In this document: piece after piece, positions 46,978 to 55,472 of the stretch
Position numbering within the stretch: position 1 is the first letter of the stretch
Layout: each line of letters opens with the position of its first letter
Assembly: GCA_965209015.1 (NCBI GenBank)
Contig: OZ242367.1
Span: 3,038,001 to 3,102,000 of the forward strand
Source of the DNA: Bin80 sp965209015
Lineage (GTDB): Bacteria; Bacteroidota; Rhodothermia; Rhodothermales; Bin80
DNA: 64,000 nt
Reading direction: 5' to 3'
Notes under the pieces: model-generated
What the model saw: the letters and a program-made list of their open reading frames with translations, nothing else
Databases searched by the model: none
Told to the model about the DNA's origin: nothing
Translations under genes and position numbers: made by a program

Positions 46978-48392
46978 TGACCACCTCCCGAAAAGACCGC
47001 ACGCAAGGTCCGAAATAGGATTTTCAGATCCATCCGCAGGCTCATATTCTCAATGTAATACAGATCATACTTTACCTTTTGCCGTACGTCTTCAAGGGAA
47101 CTGTCGTAATGCCACATCACCTGAGCCCAACCGGTGATTCCAGGTTTGATCCGATGTCGGCGATTATACAACGGTACCTTTCCTCTGAGTTTTTCGACGA
47201 AGTAGGGCCGTTCAGGGCGGGGGCCAACCAAACTCATGTCTCCCCGAAGTACATTGAGTAGTTGAGGGATCTCATCCAGACGTGTCTTGCGAAGCCAGCG
47301 TCCAACGGGCGTATAGCGAGAATCATTCTTTGAAGCCCAAATCGGCCCCGTCTGGGCCTCTGCATCTTCTTGCATTGTCCTGAACTTATACATGGTAAAA
47401 ATTCGTCCTTTGCGACCAACACGTTTTTGCCGGAAGATTGCCCTACCTTTTGAAGTCATTTTCACTGCAATAATAACCCCTATCCAGAGTGGTAATCCGA
47501 TCATCAGTACCACCAGTGCAACAATGAGATCAATCAGCCGCTTCGTGTATTGCTCCCAGGCTGGCATTGGAATCGGCAGTACCTCAATGAGGGGTAGCCC
47601 ATAGATATGTTCGGTCCGCGCCATCCCACCAATCACAGAGTAAAAATCTGGCACAATCTTGAGCGTTACATTTTTCCCATCACATAACTGTAGGACTTCG
47701 GATAGCTCTTTGTGATCCTGAGACCCCAGTGCAATTAATACATCACGAACTTGGAGGTCTTCAATCAGGTCGGGCAACTGCTCAATTGCATGTACATTCT
47801 CTTCATCAAGAACTTCGGATCCGTTCCGAGCTTCACTACTTTGTTGCCCCAGTCGCACTGCACCAACGATCTGGAGACCTGCAGCTGGATACTTGGCCAC
47901 ATCCTGATGTAAGCGCTCAACCTTATCTCGCCATCCCACCACTAGTGCACGATGCGTCCCATACCCTCGAAGGATTAGTGCTTTCTGAATTGAACGTACA
48001 ATGATCCGGCCCGTAGTCACCAGCCCCAAAACAGAAGCCCAATAAATCCCAATGATGGATAAGCTACCCCCGGTCTCCAAAGTGTCAATAAAGATGCTGA
48101 ACACCAGAATCAGGACTCCAACAGTAATGACCTTTGCCAAGGATACGGTCTCGTCAATACGGCTGGATGCATGCCGTTCGCGATACATCCCTGCAATCAG
48201 GAGCATCACGATCCAGAAAAGTGCAAGTAGTACGGAGGCATAGAGGGGGAAGATCATGTCTCCCTCCGAGCCCGAGAACCCTAGTACATCAAAATTTTCT
48301 GGAAATCGGATTCGAAGATACAGAATACAAGAGATGGCCGCGGCAACGGTATCTGTAATGATCAGCACAATAAATTCAACTGTGCGAGACAT
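46974..48392 (-). CDS. polyprenyl glycosylphosphotransferase, exopolysaccharide/O-antigen initiation
   Basis: Transfers a sugar-1-phosphate to undecaprenyl phosphate to start surface polysaccharide synthesis at the inner membrane. 472 residues: four N-terminal membrane helices (to ~125), a Rossmann-like CoA-binding region (~145-250), one more helix (LIDLIVALVVLMIGLPLWIG), then the catalytic bacterial sugar transferase domain with KRVGRKGRIFTMYKFRTM, RLDEIPQLLNVLRGDMSLVG, PRPERPYF and KPGITGWAQV. It resembles WcaJ/WbaP types; the sugar is unknown. It is coupled to the E1 gene by a 4-base overlap, an odd functional pairing. Confidence 0.93.
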   Translation of the reverse strand: MSRTVEFIVLIITDTVAAAISCILYLRIRFPENFDVLGFSGSEGDMIFPLYASVLLALFWIVMLLIAGMYRERHASSRIDETVSLAKVITVGVLILVFSIFIDTLETGGSLSIIGIYWASVLGLVTTGRIIVRSIQKALILRGYGTHRALVVGWRDKVERLHQDVAKYPAAGLQIVGAVRLGQQSSEARNGSEVLDEENVHAIEQLPDLIEDLQVRDVLIALGSQDHKELSEVLQLCDGKNVTLKIVPDFYSVIGGMARTEHIYGLPLIEVLPIPMPAWEQYTKRLIDLIVALVVLMIGLPLWIGVIIAVKMTSKGRAIFRQKRVGRKGRIFTMYKFRTMQEDAEAQTGPIWASKNDSRYTPVGRWLRKTRLDEIPQLLNVLRGDMSLVGPRPERPYFVEKLRGKVPLYNRRHRIKPGITGWAQVMWHYDSSLEDVRQKVKYDLYYIENMSLRMDLKILFRTLRAVFSGGGH

Positions 48393-49120
48393 TCAACTCA
48401 CAGCTATGGCCTTCCTTATACATGAGTATCTCTCACCCGTCACATCCCTATGCGAGTGCTCCCTTTGTATTCGGATGTGGGGAGCATGTTTTCCACAGGC
48501 TTTGGTCTCATAGGTTTCTGGATGCGTAGGTGGAGGAATTCAAACTCTCGGTACATGGTGGATGTTATTCTCAGGACGGGTGCATTCAACTACTTGCAAC
48601 CCCCTGATTTTAGTTCACGGAAGTAATGACGAATTCAATTGTCGTCAAAATATTGGTTCAAATATAGTCTAACTCAAACCGGTTCCATTGTTGAGGACGC
48701 TCCAACCTATCTTTGCACTAAACGTATTGGGCCTTACTGATTCGGCGAGCCTCTCCGCAACACTTTTATTTTATCCTCTGAATTCATGGTTCATTGTCTC
48801 GTCAGTACAAGTTATCAGAATAGATGAAATTTTTCTTGTCTCATAACAGATGGATAAAAACGTAGAAGTTAGGGTTCAAATTCCAATCCACGATGAGCGA
48901 CTACCCTTAACTTTTTACAGGTCCCCCTCTGTGTCATCTATGGTGGAATCAGCGTCCATAGCGATTCCTGTTACGTCTGTACGCAGTGTGGGACGTCCAG
49001 TGGATAGGGTTAGAGAGATGGGCGACGGCATGAAAATGGAGGTCCAGAGTATAAGGCGCACAGTCCACCGGAGCCGGCATTGTGGTGGGGGCTGGGGAAT
49101 CGTAACGTATATTTTGTAAA
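48393..49120. other. intergenic region before the ATPase cassette array
   Basis: No gene is supported. A plus frame at 48850-49119 has no recognisable features. The left boundary of the first cassette repeat lies at about 49121, where CCTGCGGAAAAGGATTCGGT begins. Confidence 0.4.
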
Positions 49121-49421
49121 CCTGCGGAAAAGGATTCGGTTAGGTCAAGATGGGAATCGTGTGGTTTCTGTAATTTGGCCTAAACTTCTGTTTCGGAATC
49201 GCGCGCTTCCTTTGGTGGAGTATCTGAACGATCTTTGTAGTTGGAGTGGTCTGGTCGTGGTTCCGGGATCCCACGCTGATTCAGGACGCGATTCAACTAA
49301 TTTGATCTACGGCAGGGGACTTGATTAGAGAGGTGTCTCCTTGGGGCTCTATTGGATATTACAGAGTTCTGCTAAAAAATAGGGGACTGAACCCAACCCC
49401 TGAGATCAGTAACTTCGGAAA
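49121..49421 (-). repeat. conserved 3' region of ATPase cassette 1
   Basis: This starts CCTGCGGAAAAGGATTCGGT and recurs at 50745-51017 and 52342-52614, downstream of each ATPase gene. Copy 1 is about 28 bases longer because of a stretch near 49327-49355 absent from the other two. Copies 2 and 3 are almost identical. All contain the terminator described separately. Confidence 0.85.
49373..49401 (-). terminator. rho-independent terminator of ATPase copy 1
   Basis: Read on the minus strand: AGGGG, an 11-base loop, CCCCT, then ATTTTTTAG. Equivalent hairpins follow copy 2 (50970-50999) and copy 3 (52567-52596), where the T-run is shorter (TTTT). Confidence 0.7.
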
Positions 49422-50600
49422 TCACCGCTCCAATCCCGAACCTCGGCTACGCTCTACGCGGCTTTTTTGCGTCTCGCGGGGGAGTTCTATCTTCTCTCGG
49501 GTATAGGTCTCCTTTAACCAGATGTGCATGGAGGGGATTGGAACAGTATACCCCATAGTGGTCTTTCCCAAAATCCCTTTTTCTTCAAACCTCTTAAAGA
49601 CTTCTTCCGCCTGATCATCCCCAAACTTTTGAGCCATAGAAGAGACTATATCCATATCATCCATGGGGATCCCCGGCTGCACATCCGCGATTGATCTCGC
49701 GAGGCATTGGATTTCCGACGGCTTGAAATCGTCTACTCGTTGCTTGTAATACACCTTACGAGCTTCGTGCCCCGCTTCCAGTACAGAACTTAATCCGTCC
49801 GGCGCCATGACACCACCATTTGCTTGCAGGTACTCCGAAGCGTGTTTTGCATAAGAGTGGACATGTCGGGGCCATCCATGTGTCTCCTGCGCGATTGCAT
49901 CCATCCATGCCGATGGATCCCCTTGCCCTCTCCCCTCCTTTTTGATCCAGTCCTCAATCACTAAGCGTTCAAATTCCTTACTCAATGCACTCAACTCCAC
50001 AACGCAGTCCTCTGAAAATCTTGAAATCCCCAGTTTCCCAAAAGAGGCCTTTGTCGGCCCCAATCCCGCCGCCAGAAGGATTGCCGGCTTACCCAATTTG
50101 CCATTATGGATTACGTCCAGTAGCTCCATTACTTTAAGCTCTTCTGGTTTACCAGCAAAAGCAGCAATTCGTTGAGCTTCATCAAGAACCAGAACCATTC
50201 CATGATCAGGAACCAACTTTTTCAATACCTGAATCACGCTTGAGTCCCCCAAAACTTCTTTTACATACTCTCTGGATACCACCTTAGCGTCTAAGTTCGT
50301 GGCAGTTTGTTTCCGAGTAACATAGGACTCCCCAAAGGTTTGGGCCAGATGAGCAGGGTCGCACAGGTCTTGCAAGTTAATGTAAACGACCTCCCACCGA
50401 ATCCTTGAAGCTATTTTGTCCAATTCAAACAATAGCGCAGTCTTTCCCACCCCAGGTGCCCCCTGAATTAGAAAGGTGGTTCCAGTCTTTGAGGCGTGTG
50501 CTCGTCCTAGTAATTTTTTGAACTCTCGCCGGATCCCTTCTCGCCCGTGAAAATACGGGGAGGGTCCACGATCATAGGCAGCAGTGAGCAGCGCAGACAT
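49422..50600 (-). CDS. tandem AAA-type ATPase, copy 1
   Basis: 392 residues. The ATPase core has Walker A GAPGVGKT (47-54) and Walker B MVLVLDEAQ (135-143); a sensor-like region AILLAAGLGPT follows, then a helical lid with ETHGWPRHVHSYAKHA (239-254) and a C-terminal winged-helix-like domain (~290-375). There is no signal peptide or membrane helix, so it is cytoplasmic. It resembles stand-alone AAA/STAND-type ATPases with an N-terminal FHGRE motif; partner and function are unknown. It differs from copies 2 and 3 mainly at 144-164 (RIAAFAGKPEELKVM) and from 293 to ~376, with near identity elsewhere. The basic tail KSRVERSRGSGLER may bind nucleic acid. Confidence 0.85.
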   Translation of the reverse strand: MSALLTAAYDRGPSPYFHGREGIRREFKKLLGRAHASKTGTTFLIQGAPGVGKTALLFELDKIASRIRWEVVYINLQDLCDPAHLAQTFGESYVTRKQTATNLDAKVVSREYVKEVLGDSSVIQVLKKLVPDHGMVLVLDEAQRIAAFAGKPEELKVMELLDVIHNGKLGKPAILLAAGLGPTKASFGKLGISRFSEDCVVELSALSKEFERLVIEDWIKKEGRGQGDPSAWMDAIAQETHGWPRHVHSYAKHASEYLQANGGVMAPDGLSSVLEAGHEARKVYYKQRVDDFKPSEIQCLARSIADVQPGIPMDDMDIVSSMAQKFGDDQAEEVFKRFEEKGILGKTTMGYTVPIPSMHIWLKETYTREKIELPRETQKSRVERSRGSGLER

Positions 50601-50740
50601 GACACATTTCGTGTTATAGTCAATTAGACAAATCTATGGATGGATTGGTTCCGTCGGTTTCTATGTGAAAAAGCGCCAGTTTACCCCTGCCCATTTTGTC
50701 TTATAGCTACTTATAATACGATCAGACGTCCTAAACAACC
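50601..50740 (-). promoter_or_regulatory. conserved upstream region of ATPase copy 1
   Basis: About 140 bases immediately upstream of the start codon recur upstream of copy 2 (52197-52340) and in diverged form upstream of copy 3 (53800-53937). Conservation of noncoding sequence suggests a promoter/leader that moves with the gene. Shared landmarks are TCTATGGATGGATTGGTTCC and CCCTGCCCATTTT. No specific promoter boxes can be assigned. Confidence 0.6.
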
Positions 50741-50744
50741 CCAA

Positions 50745-51017
50745 CCTGCGGAAAAGGATTCGGTTGGGTCGGGCTGGGAATCGTATGGTTTCTGCAATTT
50801 GACCTAAACTTCTGTTTCGGAATCGCATGCCTTCTTTGGTGAAGTATCTGGACGATCTTTTTCGTTGGAGTGGTCCAGTTGTGGTTCCGGGATCCCGCGC
50901 CGATTCAGAACGCGATTCAGCTGATTTGGACCACAGTAGGGGACTTGATCGGATATTATAGAGTCCTGCTAAAATGGGGGGACTGAACCCAGCCCCTGAG
51001 ATCAGTAACTTCGGAAA
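50745..51017 (-). repeat. conserved 3' region of ATPase cassette 2
   Basis: Second copy of the downstream repeat, nearly identical to the one at 52342-52614. It contains the hairpin GGGG...CCCC at about 50970-50999 followed by CCATTTTAG on the minus strand, a weaker terminator than in cassette 1. Confidence 0.85.
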
Positions 51018-52196
51018 TCACCGCTCCAATCCCGAACCTCTTCCACGCTCCACGCGGCTTTTCTGCGGCTCGCGGGGCATTTCAATTTTCTCTCGGGTAT
51101 AGGTCTCCTTTAACCAGGTGTGCATGGAAGGGATGGAAACAATATATCCCATATCATTCTGTTCCAGTATCCCTCTTTCCTCAAACCTCTTAAAGAGTTC
51201 TTCCGCCTCACTTTGTCCGTACTCCTGTCTCAGCGAAGACATGATGACTTTATACTCTGCGGGGGTTTCTGGGGAAACTTCCGCGATTGATCTTGTCAGG
51301 CAACGGATCTGATCTACACGAAAATCGTCTACTCGTTGCTTGTAATACACCTTACGAGCTTCGTGCCCCGCTTCCAGTACAGAACTTAATCCGTCCGGCG
51401 TCATGACACTACCATTTGCTTGCAGGTACTCCGAAGCGTGTTTTGCATAAGAGTGGACATGTCGGGGCCATCCATGTGTCTCCTGCGCGATTGCATCCAT
51501 CCATGCCGATGGATCCCCTTGCCCTCTCCCCTCCTTTTTGATCCAGTCCTCAATCACTAAGCGTTCGGATTCTTTACTCAATGCACTCAACTCTACAACG
51601 CAGTCCTCTGAAAACCTTGAAATCCCCAGTTTCCCAAAAGAGGCCTTTGTCGGCCCCAATCCCGCCGCCAGAAGGATTGCCGGCTTACCCAATTTGCCAT
51701 TATGGAGTCTTTCCAATAAACTTATTACCTCAGACTCTACGGGTTTACCAACAAAAACATCAATCTTTTGAGCTTCATCAAGAACCAGAACCATTCCATG
51801 ATCAGGAACCAACTTTTTCAATACCTGAATTACGCTTGAGTCCCCCGAAACTTCTTTTACATACTCTCTGGATACCACCTTAGCGTCTAAGTTCGTGGCA
51901 GTTTGTTTCCGAGTAACATAGGACTCCCCAAAGGTTTGGGCCAGATGAGCAGGGTCGCACAGGTCTTGCAAGTTAATGTAAACGACCTCCCACCGAATCC
52001 TTGAAGCTATTTTGTCCAATTCAAACAATAGCGCAGTCTTTCCCACCCCAGGTGCCCCCTGAATTAGAAAGGTGGTTCCAGTCTTTGAGGCGTGTGCTCG
52101 TCCTAGTAATTTTTTGAACTCTCGCCGGATCCCTTCTCGCCCGTGAAAATACGGGGAGGGTCCACGATCATAGGCAGCAGTGAGCAGCGCAGACAT
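51018..52196 (-). CDS. tandem AAA-type ATPase, copy 2 (chimera of types 1 and 3)
   Basis: 392 residues with the same Walker A (47-54) and Walker B (135-143) as copy 1. Residues 1-143 match copy 1 almost exactly, including the N-terminal block MSALLTAAYDRGPSPYFHGR. From 144 (KIDVFVGKPVESEVISLLER) to the C-terminus it matches copy 3 almost exactly, including the winged-helix-like block starting FRVDQIRCLTRSIAEVSPET. Copy 2 therefore looks like a recombinant whose crossover lies in the invariant stretch between residues ~42 and ~116. No internal stops. It is preceded and followed by the conserved cassette flanks, which suggests an autonomous transcription unit. Confidence 0.85.
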   Translation of the reverse strand: MSALLTAAYDRGPSPYFHGREGIRREFKKLLGRAHASKTGTTFLIQGAPGVGKTALLFELDKIASRIRWEVVYINLQDLCDPAHLAQTFGESYVTRKQTATNLDAKVVSREYVKEVSGDSSVIQVLKKLVPDHGMVLVLDEAQKIDVFVGKPVESEVISLLERLHNGKLGKPAILLAAGLGPTKASFGKLGISRFSEDCVVELSALSKESERLVIEDWIKKEGRGQGDPSAWMDAIAQETHGWPRHVHSYAKHASEYLQANGSVMTPDGLSSVLEAGHEARKVYYKQRVDDFRVDQIRCLTRSIAEVSPETPAEYKVIMSSLRQEYGQSEAEELFKRFEERGILEQNDMGYIVSIPSMHTWLKETYTREKIEMPREPQKSRVERGRGSGLER

Positions 52197-52340
52197 GATA
52201 CATTTCGTGTTATGGTCAATTAGACAAATCTATGGATGGATTGGTTCCGTCGGTTTCTATGTGAAAAAGCGCCAGTTTACCCCTGCCCATTTTATCTTAA
52301 GCGTACTTAATAATACGATCAGACGTCCTAAACAACCCCA
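52197..52340 (-). promoter_or_regulatory. conserved upstream region of ATPase copy 2
   Basis: Nearly identical to the region upstream of copy 1, with a few substitutions and small indels near 52297-52312 (TCTTAAGCGTACTTAATAATACG against TCTTATAGCTACTTATAATACG). It probably carries the promoter and leader. Confidence 0.6.
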
Positions 52341-52341
52341 A

Positions 52342-52614
52342 CCTGCGGAAAAGGATTCGGTTGGGTCGGGCCGGGAATCGTATGGTTTCTGTAATTTGGC
52401 CTAAACTTCTGTTTCGGAATCGCACGCTTCCTTTGGTGAAGTATCTGGACGATCTTTTTCGTTGGAGTGGTCCAGTTGTGGTTCCGGGATCCCGCACCGA
52501 TTCAGAACGCGATTCAGCTGATTTGGACCACAGTAGGGGACTTGATCGGATATTATAGAGTCCTGCTAAAATGGGGGGACTGAACCCAGCCCCTGAGATC
52601 AGTAACTTCGGAAA
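52342..52614 (-). repeat. conserved 3' region of ATPase cassette 3
   Basis: Third copy of the downstream repeat with its hairpin at about 52567-52596. Together with cassettes 1 and 2 it defines a tandem unit of about 1.6 kb. Confidence 0.85.
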
Positions 52615-53799
52615 TCACCGCTCCAATCCCGAACCTCGGCCACGCTCCACACGGCTTTTCTGCGGCTCGCGGGGCATTTCAATTTTCTCTCGGGTATAGG
52701 TCTCCTTTAACCAGGTGTGCATGGAAGGGATGGAAACAATATATCCCATATCATTCTGTTCCAGTATCCCTTTTTCCTCAAACCTCTTAAAGAGTTCTTC
52801 CGCCTCACTTTGTCCGTACTCCTGTCTCAGCGAAGACATGATGACTTTATACTCTGCGGGGGTTTCTGGGGAAACTTCCGCGATTGATCTTGTCAGGCAA
52901 CGGATCTGATCTACACGAAAATCGTCTACTCGTTGCTTGTAATACACCTTACGAGCTTCGTGCCCCGCTTCCAGTACAGAACTTAATCCGTCCGGCGTCA
53001 TGACACTACCATTTGCTTGCAGGTACTCCGAAGCGTGTTTTGCATAAGAGTGGACATGTCGAGGCCATCCATGTGTCTCCTGCGCGATTGCATCCATCCA
53101 TGCCGATGGATCCCCTTGCCCTCTCCCCTCCTTTTTGATCCAGTCCTCAATCACTAAGCGTTCGGATTCCTTACTCAATGCACTCAACTCTACAACGCAG
53201 TCCTCTGAAAACCTTGAAATCCCCAGTTTCCCAAAAGAGGCCTTTGTCGGCCCCAATCCCGCCGCCAGAAGGATTGCCGGCTTACCCAATTTGCCATTAT
53301 GGAGTCTTTCCAATAAACTTATTACCTCAGACTCTACGGGTTTACCAACAAAAACATCAATCTTTTGAGCTTCATCAAGAACCAGAACCATTCCATGATC
53401 AGGAACCAACTTTTTCAATACCTGAATTACGCTTGAGTCCCCCGAAACTTCTTTTACATACTCTCTGGATACCACCTTAGCGTCTAAGTTCGTGGCAGTT
53501 TGTTTCCGAGTAACATAGGACTCCCCAAAGGTTTGGGCCAGATGAGCAGGGTCGCACAGGTCTTGCAAGTTAATGTAAACGACCTCCCACCGAATCCTTG
53601 AAGCTATTTTGTCCAATTCAAACAATAGCGCAGTCTTTCCCACCCCAGGTGCCCCCTGAATTAGAAAGGTGGTTCCCCATGTATTTTGGGACGAGTACCG
53701 AAGAACTCCTTGAAAATTCTCCAGTATCTCCGTCCGCCCATGAAAATACTTTGTATGTCCACGATCGGGAATAAAATTAGCTTGAAAGGGGGCGGACAT
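52615..53799 (-). CDS. tandem AAA-type ATPase, copy 3 with distinct N-terminus
   Basis: 394 residues. The N-terminal ~41 residues (MSAPFQANFIPDRGHTKYFH, then GRTEILENFQGVLRYSSQNT) differ from copies 1 and 2 but keep the FHGR motif. From GTTFLIQGAPGVGKTALL onward the protein is almost identical to copy 2, including the second and third variable blocks. Walker A is at 49-56 and Walker B near 137-145. It is the most upstream gene of the array in transcription order, and the decayed tyrosine recombinase lies further upstream. Being farthest from the repeated upstream type, it may be the founder of the N-terminal variant. Confidence 0.85.
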   Translation of the reverse strand: MSAPFQANFIPDRGHTKYFHGRTEILENFQGVLRYSSQNTWGTTFLIQGAPGVGKTALLFELDKIASRIRWEVVYINLQDLCDPAHLAQTFGESYVTRKQTATNLDAKVVSREYVKEVSGDSSVIQVLKKLVPDHGMVLVLDEAQKIDVFVGKPVESEVISLLERLHNGKLGKPAILLAAGLGPTKASFGKLGISRFSEDCVVELSALSKESERLVIEDWIKKEGRGQGDPSAWMDAIAQETHGWPRHVHSYAKHASEYLQANGSVMTPDGLSSVLEAGHEARKVYYKQRVDDFRVDQIRCLTRSIAEVSPETPAEYKVIMSSLRQEYGQSEAEELFKRFEEKGILEQNDMGYIVSIPSMHTWLKETYTREKIEMPREPQKSRVERGRGSGLER

Positions 53800-54063
53800 G
53801 ATGCAACTCGGTTATAATCAATTACAACGGGCCTGTGGATGGATCGGTTCCGCCGGTATCTATCTGAAAACTGACCAGTACCCCCTGCTCATTTTGTCTA
53901 AAGCGTACTTACACACATACGATCAGGCGTCCTAAACATGCCCAGATTCGATGTCTGGAACACAAAATTGTTACAATTTAGAGCGTTTGAGTGGAATTTA
54001 GCGCGTTTGTGCTATTTTCTTGTCTCCAACCGAGCGTCCAATCAGGAAGACGTTTGTGCAAGA
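53800..54063. other. diverged upstream region of ATPase copy 3 and spacer to recombinase relic
   Basis: 53800-53937 is a diverged copy of the cassette upstream region (CTGTGGATGGATCGGTTCCG, CATTTTGTCTAAAGCGTACTTA). 53938-54063 shows no gene. The downstream cassette repeat is absent here, so this is the upstream boundary of the array. Confidence 0.5.
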
Positions 54064-55045
54064 CTACGTCTCTTCTTCATCCTCCCCGCCAGATCCCGTT
54101 TCATCTATATCTCTGCCTCTCAACCCATTGGTATTGCCATATTTGTAACGAGCGATCGCACCCATAGCAGCCGATTGTCCTTACAGTATAGTGAGCCACC
54201 ATTTTCAGAGAGGTCCAACGACCGGTCTGTTGGGTTTAGGGAAGCGTCGCGCCCCGTTCAACCAAAGATTGCGCAGACCCAATACGAAGAGAGTGGCTCG
54301 CAAACCGTTCCGTCATCCCCGCCTTGCGAGTGAGCCGGTAAATAATTTCTTGGATCGTGCGTCGGGTAATGGCATCATCATGTACTACTTTGTAATGGTT
54401 GTTCTTCTGAATAGATTTCCGTCCTTGATCCGGGCTAAGTGCATATAGCGGGCAATCCGGCGCATGGCCTCCATCCCTAAATACATGACTGCCCTACGCC
54501 CTCTTGGTCGGTTTTGGAATGGGGATACGGGACCTACCACTCCCGTCCTCTTCTTCCCAAACATCCTTGACTTGAATCTGTGTCGCTTCGCCAGCGCGGA
54601 GCATGGCATCGCTCATGGTGGACAGGAGAGCAGTATTGCGGAGATTAATCACTTCCCCCTCCACTTCTTCTATACCCATCAGGAGTTCCACCTGCTCCCA
54701 TTTCAAACCATCCATCTGTCCCCGATCCCGACCTTTTCTGCGTACCTCCGTAAGGATACGTTGCGTGATTGGACCGACCAGAGAGGGAATGTCGGTAAAC
54801 TTTGAGGCAGAGCGGATCGCTGTAATCACAGGTGTGATCAATCTGGGGACTTTCCCTCTTTCAAATAAATGAGTAATGTAACGGGAAATGCTCTCATCCG
54901 TGACGGGCAAACCATCTAACCACTCATGGAATTCTTTTAGTTCTTTTTTATACATCTCTCGGGTGTCGGGAGATCAGGATGCGACAATCAGATTGATGAC
55001 CTTATCTGGAAGTTGTTGGGGTTCAAACTTAGTAAGGTTCGCCAT
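54064..55045 (-). pseudogene. tyrosine recombinase/integrase, decayed
   Basis: Minus-strand pieces in changing frames reconstruct a ~300-residue tyrosine recombinase. ATG at 55045 gives MANLTKFEPQQLPDKVINLI, then an in-frame TGA at 54974-54976. The frame continues SPDTREMYKKELKEFHEWLDG (a SAM-like N-domain) and reaches DAMLRAGEATQIQVKDV with the first catalytic Arg. Frame breaks follow near 54515 and 54495 (RRAVMYLGMEAMRRIARY), near 54395 (HYKVVHDDAITRRTIQEIIY), where SHSLRIGSAQSLVERGA holds the HxxR box, near 54235 (GRWTSLKMVAHYT, with the nucleophilic Tyr) and near 54180 (GAIARYKYGNTNGLRGRDI), ending at TAG 54064. It is non-functional now and may be the remnant of the element that delivered the ATPase array. 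Confidence 0.85.
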
Positions 55046-55093
55046 CTTTTTTTTTGAAAAAATAGTGGTGAATGGATGGTAGAGCATCGCCCA

Positions 55094-55399
55094 TCACATA
55101 GGGATAGAATTTCCAAGTTCATTCGCCTCGTCCGCCTCTAATCCAGACTCCCAAAGCAACTGCGAAATTCGAGTAAACTGACTCAACTGGTCAGAATTAT
55201 GTCTCCCCATGGCTTCCATAGCGGGATCCGGTTTTTTATGGTTCCTCTTAGATGAAGAGTCGTGATATACTCTACTCAAAAACTTATTTATCGGTGGAAT
55301 AGGTGCAGGGAAAGACAATCCAGGACCACAGGGAAGGGATATAATTTGAAAGTGATTTTTTTCGCCACACCTAAATGCACCTCTATGGACTATATTCAA
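55094..55399 (-). CDS. hypothetical protein upstream of the recombinase relic
   Basis: The frame encodes 101 residues. The C-terminal ~45 (DPAMEAMGRHNSDQLSQFTR, then ISQLLWESGLEADEANELGN) look like a real helical protein; the N-terminal half is basic and Pro-rich and may not be translated from the first ATG. It ends 49 bases before the recombinase start on the same strand, so it may belong to the same mobile element. No family is recognised. It could also be a relic. Confidence 0.4.
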   Translation of the reverse strand: MNIVHRGAFRCGEKNHFQIISLPCGPGLSFPAPIPPINKFLSRVYHDSSSKRNHKKPDPAMEAMGRHNSDQLSQFTRISQLLWESGLEADEANELGNSIPM

Positions 55400-55472
55400 G
55401 GTTTTTCGTTAAACTTGGACAAACTTTAAGTTGCATATCTGCCAATTTCATCGCAGAGAATAAGGAATTCTC

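Noticed and set aside
48860..48900. T-arm-like sequence GGGTTCAAATTCCAATCC
   Set aside because: No matching acceptor, D or anticodon stems upstream, so not a tRNA.
48850..49119. 89-codon plus-strand frame before the ATPase array
   Set aside because: No family, low-complexity composition, and it ends at the cassette repeat boundary.
49422..53799. Reading the ATPase triplication as an assembly duplication
   Set aside because: The three copies differ in defined protein blocks and in spacer length, so they are not exact artefactual repeats; read-level confirmation would still be useful.
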